Source: Zygnema cylindricum
Taxonomy: Eukaryota > Streptophyta > Zygnematophyceae > Zygnematales > Zygnemataceae
NCBI GenBank assembly: GCA_037447655.1
Contig: JBBHKE010003027.1
Location: forward strand, 1 to 64,000
DNA length: 64,000 bases
Direction: 5' to 3'
The notes below the pieces were generated by a model. It was not told where the DNA came from and did no database searches. It was given only the letters and a program-made list of their open reading frames with translations. A program made the translations under genes and the position numbers. How positions within the stretch are numbered: the stretch's first letter is position 1; each line of letters begins with the position of its first letter. Shown piece by piece: positions 11,001 to 22,261 of the stretch.

Positions 11001-14000
11001 CAGAAACTGACCTTCTCTTCTGTTTGTTCTCTTTGCTCCTTTCTCCTTTTCATGGTTCAGATATGACAAGCCTATCAAGGGTCCCAAAATTAACTGGATG
11101 AAAGCAGCCTTCCTTGAAGCTGACAAAGTAGTAACAGTGAGCCCTAATTATGCAACTGAACTGAAGGCCGGTCCCGATACTGGAGTGGAATTAGATGATG
11201 TTATCCGAGAAGTGGGAGTAGAGGGTATCATTAACGGAATGGATGTCCAGGAGTGGGATCCCTCAGAAGACAAATTCCTCGACATTAAATATGACATTTC
11301 AACTGTAAGTAGTTGCATTGTCTTTGTCATGTAAATACATCTATGATTGTCAAAATTCTTGAAACAACAAACCTTATCTGCCATATAAAATTTTGGAGAA
11401 AATCTTATGCTCCAAGCCACAGGATCTAGATGGTTTTGAGTTTAAATGATAGACTTAAGTTGATTGGAAGCGAAGTTCTCTGTGAGTACATGAGGAAGTA
11501 CTCTTCCAAACGGGAGGGGAGTACGAGGAAGTACACATTATCTGTGATTATTTATTATTTGCTTTGTTTATATGGATATTCAGGTATTGAAGGTTAAGCC
11601 AGCTTTGAAGGAGGCCCTTCAAGCTGAGGTTGGACTTCCCGTGAAACCAGAAACCCCTATACTTGCATTCATTGGTCGACTGGAGGAACAAAAGGGTTCA
11701 GATATTCTGTCAGAAGCTGTTGAGGAAATCTTGAAGGGTGATGTTCAAATCATTGTGTTGGTGAGTAAAATAATCTTCTGATATTGATGGTGTTACCACT
11801 TTTTGTCTCTCTCTCTCTCCCTCTCCATTTTTCTCCCTTTCTGGCTTTCTCCCTCCCTCTTTTCCTACCTCTCTCCCACTCTCTTTCCAGGTGACGGTTG
11901 ATTTTCAGCTTTTTGTGCTGGTAATGACGATAAGGCTCAGAAGATTGATAAGATAAAATTTCGCTTGTAAAACGCACTTTGTTTGGCTGCAAAAAAATGT
12001 TTATGACTAGCTTCAGGGAGTTCACGTTGTAATTTGCCGTCTGTGCTTGTGTGTGTTAATCTTGGAAGTTGTCTTTAGGATCTTTATGAACATGTACATT
12101 GTCGTTTGTGCAGGGTACTGGCAAGAAGTACTTGGAAAAGCAATTGGAGGAATTGGAGACCAAGTTCCCAGGAAAGGCTGTTGGAGTGGTGAAATTTAAT
12201 GTTCCTTTGGCCCATCTTATGACTGCTGGGGCCGACTATATGCTTGTCCCCAGTCGCTTTGAACCATGTGGTCTCATCCAGCTTCATGCCATGAGATATG
12301 GAACCGTAAGTTATTCATACAGTTAATTTTTGTCAGTAATTTTTCACAGTTTTGATGTCATGAAGTGCCGTTTACACTTCATTCTTGTCTTATATAATTC
12401 AGTTGCTAGTTTTTGTCACGAACATTTGGTGCAGAGTTATGTGGTTTAATCCAGCGTAACTCCAGTTATGAAGCAGTTAGTTCATTCATTTATTTTCTGT
12501 TGGTAATTTTTAGATTATATTGCTACAAAGCAGTCCATACACCTTCATTCTTTCTTAAGCCATTCATTCATCTGATATTGTTGTACAAACAATGCAGTCA
12601 CGTAATTTTGTCATAATTTATTCATACAGTTAATTTCTAACATGTGGTCTCATCCAGCTTCCTTCATGAAATATGGAACTGTTGAAACAGAGCCTAGGTC
12701 ATATATTTGCTACAAAAGCTATGTGTAATATTTGCGCGTCCCTTACCTTCTTGTCATATGTGGTTTACACATTTGATTTCTACCATACTGTTTCATCATG
12801 ATATGAGACGTGGAAGAAAGTAGTTCATATGTTTTATTTGTCATAATTATTTCATATGTTTAATTTGTAGTATATGTGTCTCGCTATTTGGTCTTATCTG
12901 GTGTCATGAGGATGAGAAACAAAACTACATCCACTTGTCGTTCCAAGTAAATCATACGTAATGTTTTGAGTATAGCACACCTAAAATTAAGGAATCCAGG
13001 CGTATTGTTGAGTATTCTGGCATTCCATTCAAGTGATTCATGTCTCTAATTTCTTACATGGGTCTTTATGTAAATCAAATTCATTTTGAATATTCCATAC
13101 ACTATGGTCAACCATGGTCAACCATGGTCTTAGTAATGCATATAAATATTTATGTTTTAGGAGAGTTTGTTATTTATTGACTGCAGTAATTCCAGCGATA
13201 GATTGAAAGAGGAAGGGGGGAGGGGGGAGGAGGGGGAGAGGCTTTCCCTCCCTCGCTCCTTGCCTCCCTCCTCACTCCCTCTCTACCGCCCTTTTTTTTT
13301 TTTGAATTGAATGCTTTCATTGCACAATTCCAGAATGTTCGTGGAAGTCCATTGTAGGCTTGCAGACGGTATTGTAGGGTTAACAATAAATTTTGCCCAG
13401 GGTGGTTTTAAATGTCAGGCTTCAGTGTTTCTGAGTTTGTTCATTTGAACTGCTTTTTTTTTTTCTTGTGAACAGGTGCCCATTGTGGCGTCTACTGGTG
13501 GTTTGGTGGACACAGTGAAGGAAGGAGTGACTGGATTCCAGATTGGAGCATTTAATGTGGATGTAAGTTTAGACCAATCCTTCTTTTCTAAAATGTGGAA
13601 AGCCTATTTAACATTTTTAAGATTCTCAGGGCATTGGACAGTCGCAAACGGAGTAGCAAAATTGTAATATTATTCTAGGCAAATACATTGGTATTTGTTG
13701 ATATTTCAGATTGGTAGACAGATCACATCGTCATATATGGATTTTTTTTTTCTGGTAACATGGAATGGGATATTTTGGGCGATGTGTTTTTGTCCTCGTC
13801 TTAAATCACCTTATTAAACAAGTGGAGAAATCGATTTAACATTTGATTAAAATCATAAACATAACTCTTAGCATGGGAAATGCCTCTTTTGATCTGTCTA
13901 CACAGTTTTGCGATTCAACATTGCAAAGCCACTTTTTGGGCTGGTTCTTTGTTTTGCTGTCTTTGAATTGAGGATCTGACAATTTCATTATTCTGAAACC

Positions 14001-14683
14001 ACCTGACAGTTTCTCTGAATTTGGAATCATCTGATAACGTCTCTTAGTTTTGAATGATCTGACAGTTCCTCTATATTTTGGGTGTGCAGTGTGAAGAAGT
14101 CGATCCCAAGGATGTGAAGGCATTGGCTGCCGGAGTCGAGAAGGCTGTTGCATCTTACGGAACACCGGAATTTGACGAAATGATTTTGGCTTGCATGGAA
14201 CAAGATTTGTCATGGAAGGTACATTTCAATAGCTTTTTGATTTGAAAGTACAGTGTATGAATATCAATTCACAATATTTCTCCTTCTATCGTTTCTGGAA
14301 TCGATTTTTCTAGGATTTGAAAGTTAATTGTTTATCATAGGACGTCTACTGATGTTTTCAATTATACTAAGTCTGGATGACGTGGATGTTTTTGAACCTT
14401 GTAGTTACTTCCATTTTAGAGAAACAATTGTCATTATAAACGCATTATTAACTCTAGTGCGAGGTTCAGAGGGCAAAAAGAAATCGGCATCGATTAAAAA
14501 GTCAAAAAGGAATAATATTTTTTTTGTTGTTTGGCGTTTTTCTTTTTTTTTGGTTTTTAACAGGGACCTGCAAAGACCTGGGAAGATGTTTTACTCTCTT
14601 TAGGAGTCGATGGAAGTGCTCCGGGAACTGCCGACGGAGAAGAAATTGCTCCAAAGGCAAAGGCTAATCTCGCTACTCCTTAG
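8009..14683 (+). CDS. GBSS1: Granule-bound starch synthase I
   Basis: Thirteen coding exons with GT-AG introns: 8009-8371, 8848-8928, 9232-9330, 9630-9719, 9920-9983, 10193-10293, 10600-10709, 11061-11304, 11584-11760, 12114-12305, 13476-13562, 14090-14218, 14564-14683. They sum to 1857 nt, 618 residues, normal for GBSSI. The enzyme extends amylose from ADP-glucose on starch granules in plastids. Residues 1 to about 85 are Ser/Lys-rich, a plastid transit peptide. The GT5 domain starts [21 protein letters not shown], with the KTGGL ADP-glucose site at 105-109. Later come [58 protein letters not shown] and the C-terminal STGGLVDTV. The ending [16 protein letters not shown] is GBSS-like and argues against soluble synthases. 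The start is chosen because it gives the transit peptide and follows the leader intron. Introns are phase 0 except after exon 5 (phase 1) and exon 7 (phase 2). No lesion is seen. Confidence 0.97.
11803..11890 (+). repeat. CT-rich tract in GBSS intron 9
   Basis: Imperfect (CT)n and (CCCT)n sequence between exons 9 and 10. It lies far from the 3' splice site (12113), so it is not simply the polypyrimidine tract. Confidence 0.75.
12306..13475 (+). other. Intron 10 of GBSS, the longest, with low-complexity insert
   Basis: This 1170-bp intron contains partly repeated AT-rich phrases (e.g. 'ttcatacagttaattt' at about 12312 and 12621), a tandem 'ggtcaaccat' pair near 13107 and a purine-then-pyrimidine tract with poly-T at about 13187-13302. 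No coding content is recognisable. Confidence 0.6.
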
Positions 14684-14809
14684 AAAAACGGAAAAAATGG
14701 AAAAAACGCTTAAAAGGGAGACCTTTGTTACCGTATACTCTCTCCCGTGCTGGGAGGCTTTTGAACTTGTGTATAATTGGCCCTTTTTGAGAGGAACTTA
14801 TGGCTTTTT

Positions 14810-14815
14810 AATAAA
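14810..14815 (+). terminator. Polyadenylation signal of GBSS
   Basis: AATAAA lies 127 bp after the stop codon in T-rich sequence, a plausible near-upstream element. The 3' UTR would end shortly downstream. From here to about 15420 nothing else is recognisable. Confidence 0.55.
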
Positions 14816-15424
14816 GATTTTCAGCCTTTTCTATTGTTTACTCATAAAGGAGGTTTTGATATTAGTAGTTTTTTTTGTTTTCAAAGTGTTAGAGAATCAA
14901 GCTCGGTGTATTGAAACGGAGGAAGAATTTTGTCAACTGGTAGTTTAACCGTTTTTACAGTTTTATGTAGGAAATATTTTAGGTTTTGGAAATACAACAG
15001 GCGTAAGGCTGTTTATCGGTATTTGAAAATGTCAAAATTTATTACTACTTGTGAAAATTTTAAAGTTAAAAAAAGAAGTGTTCAACACACACTTTGCTCA
15101 ATAAACTCTTTTACGTTTAGTGGATACGTTGTGGCCAATTCTTGGGCGATTTGATCAGAATTAGAGCTTGTCACACTTAACTCTCAGTTGGGATTTTCAT
15201 GCATGTTTTGTCGACTAGAACTTGCAAAAAACAAAAAAAAACGACATTTACAACAAAATATATCACAACTCAACACTGTTGACCACCAATATATAAAGAA
15301 CATTCTCATAGCATTCTAATCGATTTTTACAGTGTCGTCTTGACAGTTGACCCAAAAATCCACAGTTCAAGCTCGATCTGCAATAAATATTTTTTAAATA
15401 CCATGTGCACCGATGTATTTGACA

Positions 15425-15555
15425 GAAAACTTTCCCTCTCCCCCTCCTCCACCTACTTCTCCCTCTCAATCTGCCTCTCCCACTGTCTCCCCCTCCCTCT
15501 CCCTCTCTCTCCCTCTCCTTTTACCTCTCGCTGCTAATCTGTCTCCCTATCCCTC
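15425..15555 (+). repeat. CT-rich microsatellite
   Basis: Long imperfect (CTCTCC)n/(CT)n tract. Ser/Pro-rich open frames here are artefacts of the repeat. Confidence 0.85.
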
Positions 15556-15790
15556 ACCCCCTCAACTATTTCCTATTTTCTTAACGCTAATAGGTTAAAC
15601 AATTCAAAAATGGCCACGCCATTCTAGACCTGAATTAGAAATTCACCGACTTATGCCCCACAGTAAATTTAACCCCCTCAACTATTTCTTATTTTCTTAA
15701 CGCTAATAGTTTAAACAATTCAAAAATAGCCACGCAATTCTAGGCCTGAATTAGAAATTTACCAACTTATGCCCCACAGTAAATTTAACA
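15556..15790 (+). repeat. Direct tandem duplication, 116-bp period
   Basis: Two near-identical units (about 15556-15671 and 15672-15790) start at 'acccctcaactattt..' and end 'gccccacagtaaatttaa'. A few substitutions separate them (e.g. ggccacgccattc versus agccacgcaattc). It lies between the CT tract and the LINE relic. Confidence 0.9.
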
Positions 15791-15794
15791 ACAA

Positions 15795-17441
15795 TATACT
15801 GTGATGTCTGTCGACATTGTACAACCTTGGGTGGTCCTTTGTCTATCCCTCTCCTCGACCGTCGTCGACCACACACCAATCCAGCCCCACAAATGAGGAT
15901 TTGAATTTTCTCCGTGAGTTAGATGTTTTGGGGGCCTACGATTTGGGAGCCCCCCGCCCGCGATTGTACACCCGTATTCCTATGGCCGCCAGGACAATAG
16001 TACAAGATGCCCTCCACCTCCCCTTGTCCCACATTTCTTCAAACCCGGTGGACATTGCTCCTTGGCACCTTCTTCTTATGTTCTCTCTCTGGGTGCTAGT
16101 CCTTCCAGGTAGTGGAGGGGGCAGAGGGGCTAGAGAAACTATGGCGCGTTGTCGCCGATTCCTTCGTGGTGACTGTAAGGCCCTCCACGTTGAGCACGAG
16201 GATCGGGTATCGAGCACCTCTTTCATACCACGTCGGCCACCTAGGCCATCAGATGTCCCTGCCTCTTATCGCCGAGCAATTCACTTAGGCCGTGTTGGTG
16301 AGCTTTCTCGAGCGGTTCGGGCCCTACAACCATTCACCCCTGCCCCCACATCTTCTTCCACAAGGTCCTTCGAGCTCTCCACCCCCCTGCCCCTTCCCCT
16401 TTACCCCCTTCCATCCACGCCTTTGAGCCTTTTGAGAGTTTTACTTTGGATCATGAGGTTTTCATTAAGGCTCTTAGCTCTTCTCCTCACCTTTCAGCGG
16501 GGGCCCCTCGGGCACAGTGTATGAGTTGATTCGCGATGTTTTGCCCCCTGAATCGGGTGCCCGGAGGTTCGATGTGTTTTTTCGAGTATGTTCCCTTATT
16601 GCTAGTGGGGATGTTCCCCCCTTCGATTTGTGATCTTCTCACAGCGTCACGCCTTGTGGCAGTCGCCAAACCTAATGGTGAGATCCACCCTATCGCCGTG
16701 GGAGAGGTTTAATATAGATTGGTGGCTCGTGCGATATGTCTCCAGCTCCAACCAGCCTTCCATGATTATTTCTCTCCTCATCAATTTGGAGTGGCCACGA
16801 GAGGGGGTTGTGAGGCCGTGGTCCACGAGATTCGGGCTTTGTTGGATGTACATCCGGATTGGTTGGTCCTTCAGGTCGACGTTTCCAATGCCTTTAACAC
16901 GGTGGATCGGAACGTGAATTTTTCGGAGCTTATGGCGGCTCCATCTCCGATTGTCCAATTATTCCCCTTTGTGAAGGCTTTCTATTCTTTGACAAGCAGC
17001 CTTTCCTTCTCGGCCGATGGTGATCTTATTCCTCTCTCCTCTGCTACTGGCACTCCCCAAGGCGACCCTCTCGGCGGACCTTTGTTCGCCCTCGCCCATT
17101 ACCGGCACTCCCCAAGGCGACCCTCTCGGCAGACCTTTGTTCGCCCTCGCCCATTACCGGGCCCTTCGTGCCTCCGCAACCGCCTTCCCTTCTTGCCTTT
17201 TCCCTTCGGTGGCAGATGATATGCACATTATTGGGCCCAAAGAATAAGTCGTGTTGGTATATGATCTTTTGAAGGAACGTTTAACCGAACTCAACCTTTC
17301 AGTCCAGCCGTTGAAGTGTGTTATTTGGTCTCCTCAAGATATTCAACTTTCGTTTACTCCACCTCTTGGTTTTCAAACCCCTTCTCCCTCCGATGGCATT
17401 CGAGTGCTTGGTTGCCCCTTTGGTTCGGATACTTTCGTGAC
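15795..17441 (+). mobile_element. LINE relic with reverse transcriptase domain, cut at its 3' side
   Basis: The frame from 15817 to 16524 corresponds to the region before the RT of a non-LTR element ('SYRRAIHLGRVGELSRAVRAL'). From 16650 the RT appears: 'ASRLVAVAKPNGEIHPIAVGE', then 'FGVATRGGCEAVVHEIRAL', 'LQVDVSNAFNTVDR' (motif A), 'TGTPQGDPLG' (motif B), 'VADDMHIIGP' at about 17212 (motif C, FADD with F to V), and 'GIRVLGCPFGS'. There are stops and frameshifts, among them a 55-bp duplication at 17049-17158. Homology stops exactly where the LTR begins at 17442 and does not resume after 18761. Confidence 0.8.
17049..17158 (+). repeat. 55-bp tandem duplication across RT motif B
   Basis: The segment beginning 'ggcactccccaaggcgaccc' at 17049 is repeated from 17104 with almost no change (ggcgga versus ggcaga). 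The 55-nt length shifts the frame, so TGTPQGDPLG is encoded twice in different frames. Confidence 0.9.
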
Positions 17442-17636
17442 TGTTGAAATTGATGTATTTTCTAGGTCTGTATTGGAAAAATAAATAGAGTAAGGTAGCA
17501 AAGGCAGCCTGCTTCTCGCTCAAACTCTCAAGTCCCCATACTTGTTGCAGTCACTGAAGACTGGAGAGAGAGCTAGAGCCATGGTTGTCTATAATGTCCA
17601 AGGAGACAAAGAATAGGCTAATACTTAGTTTGTACC

Positions 17637-17718
17637 AAAAAGAGGCTGCCGGATCAAGGATTTGATCCTTGTACCTACAACCCATATACATACTTAGTAG
17701 CCGTTAGCTTTAGCCAAT
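17637..17718 (-). promoter_or_regulatory. tRNA-like Pol III module 1 in LTR-1
   Basis: On the - strand an A-box-like TGGCTAAAGCTAACGG (17716-17701) is followed about 48 nt later by a B box GGATCAAATCC (17668-17658; consensus GGTTCRANTCC) and then a T5 run (17641-17637). Order and spacing are those of a tRNA gene. No intact cloverleaf is claimed. Confidence 0.5.
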
Positions 17719-17796
17719 ATACCGAATCAACAATGAGACGCAATGGGTACAATAGGTATTTAAAAGCGTTCAGTTAGAGAATTGCCAGAAAAACTG

Positions 17797-17889
17797 AAAA
17801 AAAAACTAAAAGCTGCGCTGGACCAGATTTGAAATGAGGTCTATGAAGAATTTTGGTAGTCGTACGCCTTATCCTTTAAGCCGCTACCA
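17797..17889 (-). promoter_or_regulatory. tRNA-like Pol III module 2 in LTR-1
   Basis: The - strand reads GGCTTAAAGGATAAGGCG, very like the D-arm/A box of plant tRNA-Arg genes. A degraded B box (TTTCAAATCTGG) follows about 50 nt on, then TTTT and a T9 run. The copy in LTR-2 keeps a better B box, GGTTCAAATCTGG. Confidence 0.55.
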
Positions 17890-18761
17890 AACGATGCACG
17901 TGACGGGTTTCATAAATATATAAACATTACCGCAACAGCTAATTAACAACAGACTAACCAAAAGGAGCAATTCACGTATGTACGCGAATCAGAACCGTGT
18001 AAAATATGTTTTGATCGGACGGCCGACATTATAGCCGCCACTCGAAGTGAGCTTTTAGCGGCATACCGAGCTAGCGTCACGCGGTGCCACGTGGCACCAC
18101 ATTATTTGATACCGGAGAAGATGGGAGGAGGAACCATGGCTTCCGATTTGACAGGTGTCACCTTGGAGACCTTGTCGTACAATGGTCGTACAATAAGTAC
18201 ATCGCCCATTGTACCTTCTTGTACTATAGAGTGTTCCTATTGGACTAGGGTTCAGTAGTAGGTAATCGTGAGTAGGCAGACCAAGACTTAGTAATATTTA
18301 GGTACCTCTCTCTAAGAGAGCTTGTAACTATAAAGGTCATCTTTGACCAGCCATAACTTAATGCTCGGGTGAGCAAATTCAGTGATTCTTTTTGCTGCAG
18401 ACTCAAGGGAGTCCAAGCTAGATTCTTTTTGCTGTAGACTCAAAGGAGTCCAAGCTACACAGGGGTGTAGTCGGTCAGAGTCTTTACGTGCCAGGGTGGC
18501 ACTTATTTAGTGGGAAAGTGAAAGTGGGGAATATTGTCCAAAACACAAATTCAAGCTTTGCATTCTGTGGTGGAACTGAGCACACAGAAGGTCTTCTCTT
18601 CACACACAGAAGGTCTTCTCTTCACAGGGGCAAAGTGTATTGGGGTTCTAATTGTCAAGGGATCATTCATTTGGGTTTATATCAACTTGGAGTCGGCACT
18701 ATCTAGATTAGCTTCTTTTGGATCTGGGAATTCTGTGGGCAATGGAGCCCATAAAATTTCA

Positions 18762-19675
18762 GATGACAATGAGATAAAGGCGACGCCTCTCCCGATAGTA
18801 TCGTGAATAGAGATGGAGCTCCTTCAACCTTCGGTTTCCGCAGCTCGAACTGACCAGACTCTTCTCGGTTTCAAACAGCAAAAAGTCAAGAAATCACCCA
18901 AAAAGCAGATAGTGCCAACTACGCGCCGGGACTGTGATTCCCACAAAAGACAAATCTAAAACCAAGATGGCAATAGAGTCAAAACAAAACAAAGATTCTC
19001 CAAAAGAAGGTTTGTTCGAATTTATGAAGTTTTTCACAGGAGACAGTACTGAAAAGAAACGTGTCTCTTTCGACCCCAAGTGCCTTATACATCAAAAGTT
19101 TGTCCAATCTTAGGCCCAAAGGTCAAAGCTGTGCTATTAACCAATCAGTGGCAAGCAAGTGGAATTGAACTGACATATGACAAATTAATCCGTGCTACAC
19201 TCAGGGCAAAAAGTTATGCTTCTGACTGCTGCTAGATCCGCGGCAGGAAGTAATTATTTAGTCCACTATTATAAGACAAAGTATTGGAAATGACACGGAA
19301 GTGCCAAACTTTGACCTAAGGTAATTAATGGACCAAAAGTTACCTGAACCTGAACTAAATTTATACGGACAACTAACAGCATAATCTAGACGATTATCCG
19401 GAAAGTTACGTGGCGATCCACAATGTACCCTCCAAAAGGGCTCGTGGCAACTGATCCCATGTAACGGTCTTGCAATCTTCGAGGCGGAATAACTTGGTCG
19501 TCCGGCCTCCGTTAGGCGCGAAGTAAAATGCGTTCCGCTCAGTTTAGAGATTCTAAGGAGTTGATCCGGCTTGGTGCACTCACTCCTCCGTACTATGGGT
19601 ACCGTGCAAGGGAGAAAGGGCCCGGAAATCCTTAAGGATATAATGGTGTGCCTGAAAAGCACACAAGCTTGATAG
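18762..19675. other. Unclassified segment between LTR-1 and repeat Q'
   Basis: No recognised domain. The 19258-19731 part is richer in G+C and holds a 157-residue open frame on the - strand without familiar motifs. The first bases (GATGACAATGAG) would pair as a target duplication with the left flank of the LTR at 32197. Confidence 0.4.
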
Positions 19676-22261
19676 TGTTGAAGCTCAATTAAAGGTTTTG
19701 TGAGATTGTCGTGAGAGAATGTTTGTTGCAATGAGCAATTTTTAATATTTTTAATCTTGGAAGGTTTACTTTGCGAGCCATACCTGTTTGAATTACGTTG
19801 TCCTTTTCCATTTTGATTGGAGAAACATATTATATTTTTTCTCTATTTTGAAATTCGTGTATGTAAAGAATTAAGTAAGTTGCGAGGCCGATGTAAATCA
19901 AGTAGGATTGGTTTCCCATTATCTTTTGAAACCTTTGGAGGAATATTATTGGTTTTCAAATTGGAACATGTTTTCATTTTTTTTAAGGGAATTTTTCTCT
20001 TTTTAGTTTTAAAAGTTGTTGTTTAGTTTTATTAATTTTTAAGCGTGGGAAACTCATAAGATGCCTTTTTGGCAAAATAACCCTATTTTCAACATGATCG
20101 GAAACGTGTTTAGTGTGGAAACGCTTTCCTATTTCGCTTCTATTATTTTTTCCAACAGTTGCACATATGTTGCTAGAATAGTGAGTTTTTCTACCCAAGA
20201 TTTTTTGAGCCAATGAAGCCGATCCAATATAGTAAAGCAATATTGTTAAAAGGTTTTCTTAACCAAAATCATAAAATAGTGTTAAAAACACGACTGCGCC
20301 GTGGTGTTTAGTAGTCCATTTGTTATTAGAAAGTATAACGTTGTCAAATTTAACCTAATGTCAAAGTCAATTTCAAGCTAAATTTAACGGTTGAGCTTGT
20401 CGAGCCATATTTAAATTTATAATTTTATAAAAGCTCTAATTTTTCTTTGATGGCGTGATCGTGTACACTTGTGTTCGTGACCTTGGGTTTTCACGTGGTT
20501 GCAAGCCGCGCCAATTTTGGTAACACTCCGTTTGTCGGCCAGATATTTAATGTGTGATTTATGGTTATGTTTGTGTTTGTTTCAGCTTTCTCTTCTAAAC
20601 AACCCACCTTTGTTTGTAACCAACTTAATACTTGCGAAAGGGTCTATTTTCGTCGATGATAAAACAAATAGGAGTTAGTTGTTGTTAATGATTTAGAGAG
20701 AGATGCAAACGTGACATATCTCGTATATTACCCCTTTAATAATAGAAATAAATTTTGAAGTCCTCGAGTTGAGTTGGTTTTCCTCCACTCTATTGAGAGG
20801 ACCCGCGGTAAAGTGGTCCTCATCTATGCGTTTGAGGCAAATGTTTCACATTATGTGCCATCATATAAGGGCGTGGCAACTTGAGAGGTATCGACCTGTA
20901 TAGAACGAGGCTACACTTAGAGACACGACATACGAATTCGACACGTTCGTGGAGATGTTTGTATCTTTGTAAAATTAGTTTGTCAACCTCCTTCGAGTGT
21001 GTGGGAAAACATGTCGAATTTAAGGTGCTTATAAGGTTGTAAAGCATTTTAGTGGTCGCCCTTCAACAACGCGACCCACTTTCGACGAAACGCTATGGTG
21101 GACGAGAATAATGACCTTCCAAAGCTTCTATCAAGAGACCCGGTTCACATCAACATCCTATGGGATTGTTGTCCGTGAGAAGCGTGCCTCATTGTTGAAC
21201 TAATGACGAGACTGCTTCGTCGCTAAACTAGCGACGAGAATGCCTCGTCGCTAAACCAGTTGCGTGAATGCCTCGTCGATAAACCTTAATGTAGCTCTTA
21301 CAAATTGTGGATTCGGAGTGTAGTTTCTAAGGTAGTTTTTAAGGGATTTTAGAAAGGGAATAAATTTGTAAAACCTTGGGGAAACTCCTTAACATCCTAG
21401 TGTACAACTTGAACCAATGTTAGGACTTAAGCTTTGTTTATGAAAAAAGTTTTTTTTTAGGAAGCCACTAGGTAGTTTATGTTACGAAAAGTATATGTTT
21501 ATATGGGAAGCATTCCATTTAGAAAAAGAATCCAGTCTTTGCCCACAAGCTACTTTGCCTTCATATTAACTATACTACATTTACTCTTGTGAGGTTAACG
21601 AAGGACAACTTTTTCACATTGCTTAAAGTTCTCCTTTGGTGTCTTGAGATTGCCTTGTGAATGTGTTGCAAGGGATCTTGACGACGAGAGTGAGTGCTAG
21701 AGAGAGTGTTTTGTTATCAACTATATTTTAGGTTAAAGGGGCTGACGCAAACATAAATTATTACTAATTTATACACCTAACACTAATTTGGATGTAGTCG
21801 CCATAATATGTGTTCACATATTCGGCTCTTGAACATGTGAGAATAGGTTCTCACAATTTTCCCTTGTCTTTATGACTTGGAAATCAAATATGAAAGCACT
21901 TTTCTGTGGCGAAGCACTCAATTTCTAGTGTCGACGCCTCTATCTGACACTTATCTTATTATGTATGCCTGTACCATATAACGAGCAGTTTTACTACGGA
22001 ATACTACGGAATGACACTTTTAGTGCAGTGTTGTACACTATTCAAAATCAGTCAAAAGTAGAGTAATAAACGTTAATTTAACAGTACCTATATTACCGTA
22101 AACCATTTTTTGAGTTAAGTTTGATGAGTTGTAGTATTATTTTTGATTAAATAATTTTATATTTTTTATTTTAAAAATGAAGTCAAGGTTGGTCAACGCA
22201 TTTTATACACAATGCACCTGTTCCATGCACATATTCATTATTTTTTTCATGCGTGCTTTTT
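19676..22261 (+). repeat. Large repeat Q, copy 1 (uninterrupted)
   Basis: This 2586-bp segment begins TGTTGAAGCTCAATTAAAGG and ends TTTCATGCGTGCTTTTT. It is collinear over its whole length with 36544-41865 after three insertions are removed there (2566 bp remain). No conserved open frame is shared, so the unit is probably non-coding. It provides the empty sites for those three insertions, at 'gtggaaacgc', 'ttggaaatca' and 'aaagtagagt'. Confidence 0.85.
21186..21286 (+). repeat. Tandem CTCGTCG/CGACGAG hairpin cluster within Q
   Basis: Repeated phrases of about 34 bp ('gaatgcctcgtcgctaaacc') include a perfect hairpin: GCGACGAG (21231-21238), loop AATGC, CTCGTCGC (21244-21251). The second Q copy has the cluster at about 39415-39500 with a damaged stem (ATGCGTAGTCGC). 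Confidence 0.7.

Larger units (their letters stand above)
17442..18761 (+). mobile_element. Solo LTR, Copia-B family (LTR-1)
   Basis: Begins TGTTGAAATTGATG and ends AAAATTTCA (TG..CA), 1320 bp. It is collinear with the Copia-B 5' LTR (52385-59893) and the fragment at 32197-32785. No internal retrotransposon sequence follows. The flanking 5-mers do not match: GTGAC left, GATGA right. A perfect internal duplication 'cacacagaaggtcttctctt' lies near 18581-18620. Two antisense tRNA-like modules are annotated separately. Confidence 0.85.

Noticed and set aside
13174-13386. - strand frame containing 'LPRTFW' inside GBSS intron 10, reminiscent of a Copia integrase
   Set aside because: Only six residues match; the rest is low-complexity Lys/Glu/Pro from the purine tract.
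19258-19731. 157-codon - strand frame beside repeat Q'
   Set aside because: No recognisable motif, and it crosses the boundary into repeat Q', so it is unlikely to be one gene.
21186-21286. Hairpin cluster as a Helitron 3' end
   Set aside because: No CTRR-T terminus nearby and no 5' TC start; homology continues far beyond it on both sides.
19676-22261. Repeat Q as one long LTR (it starts TGTTGAAG)
   Set aside because: No CA end and no target duplication; it ends in TTTTT, and in copy 2 repeat R follows directly.
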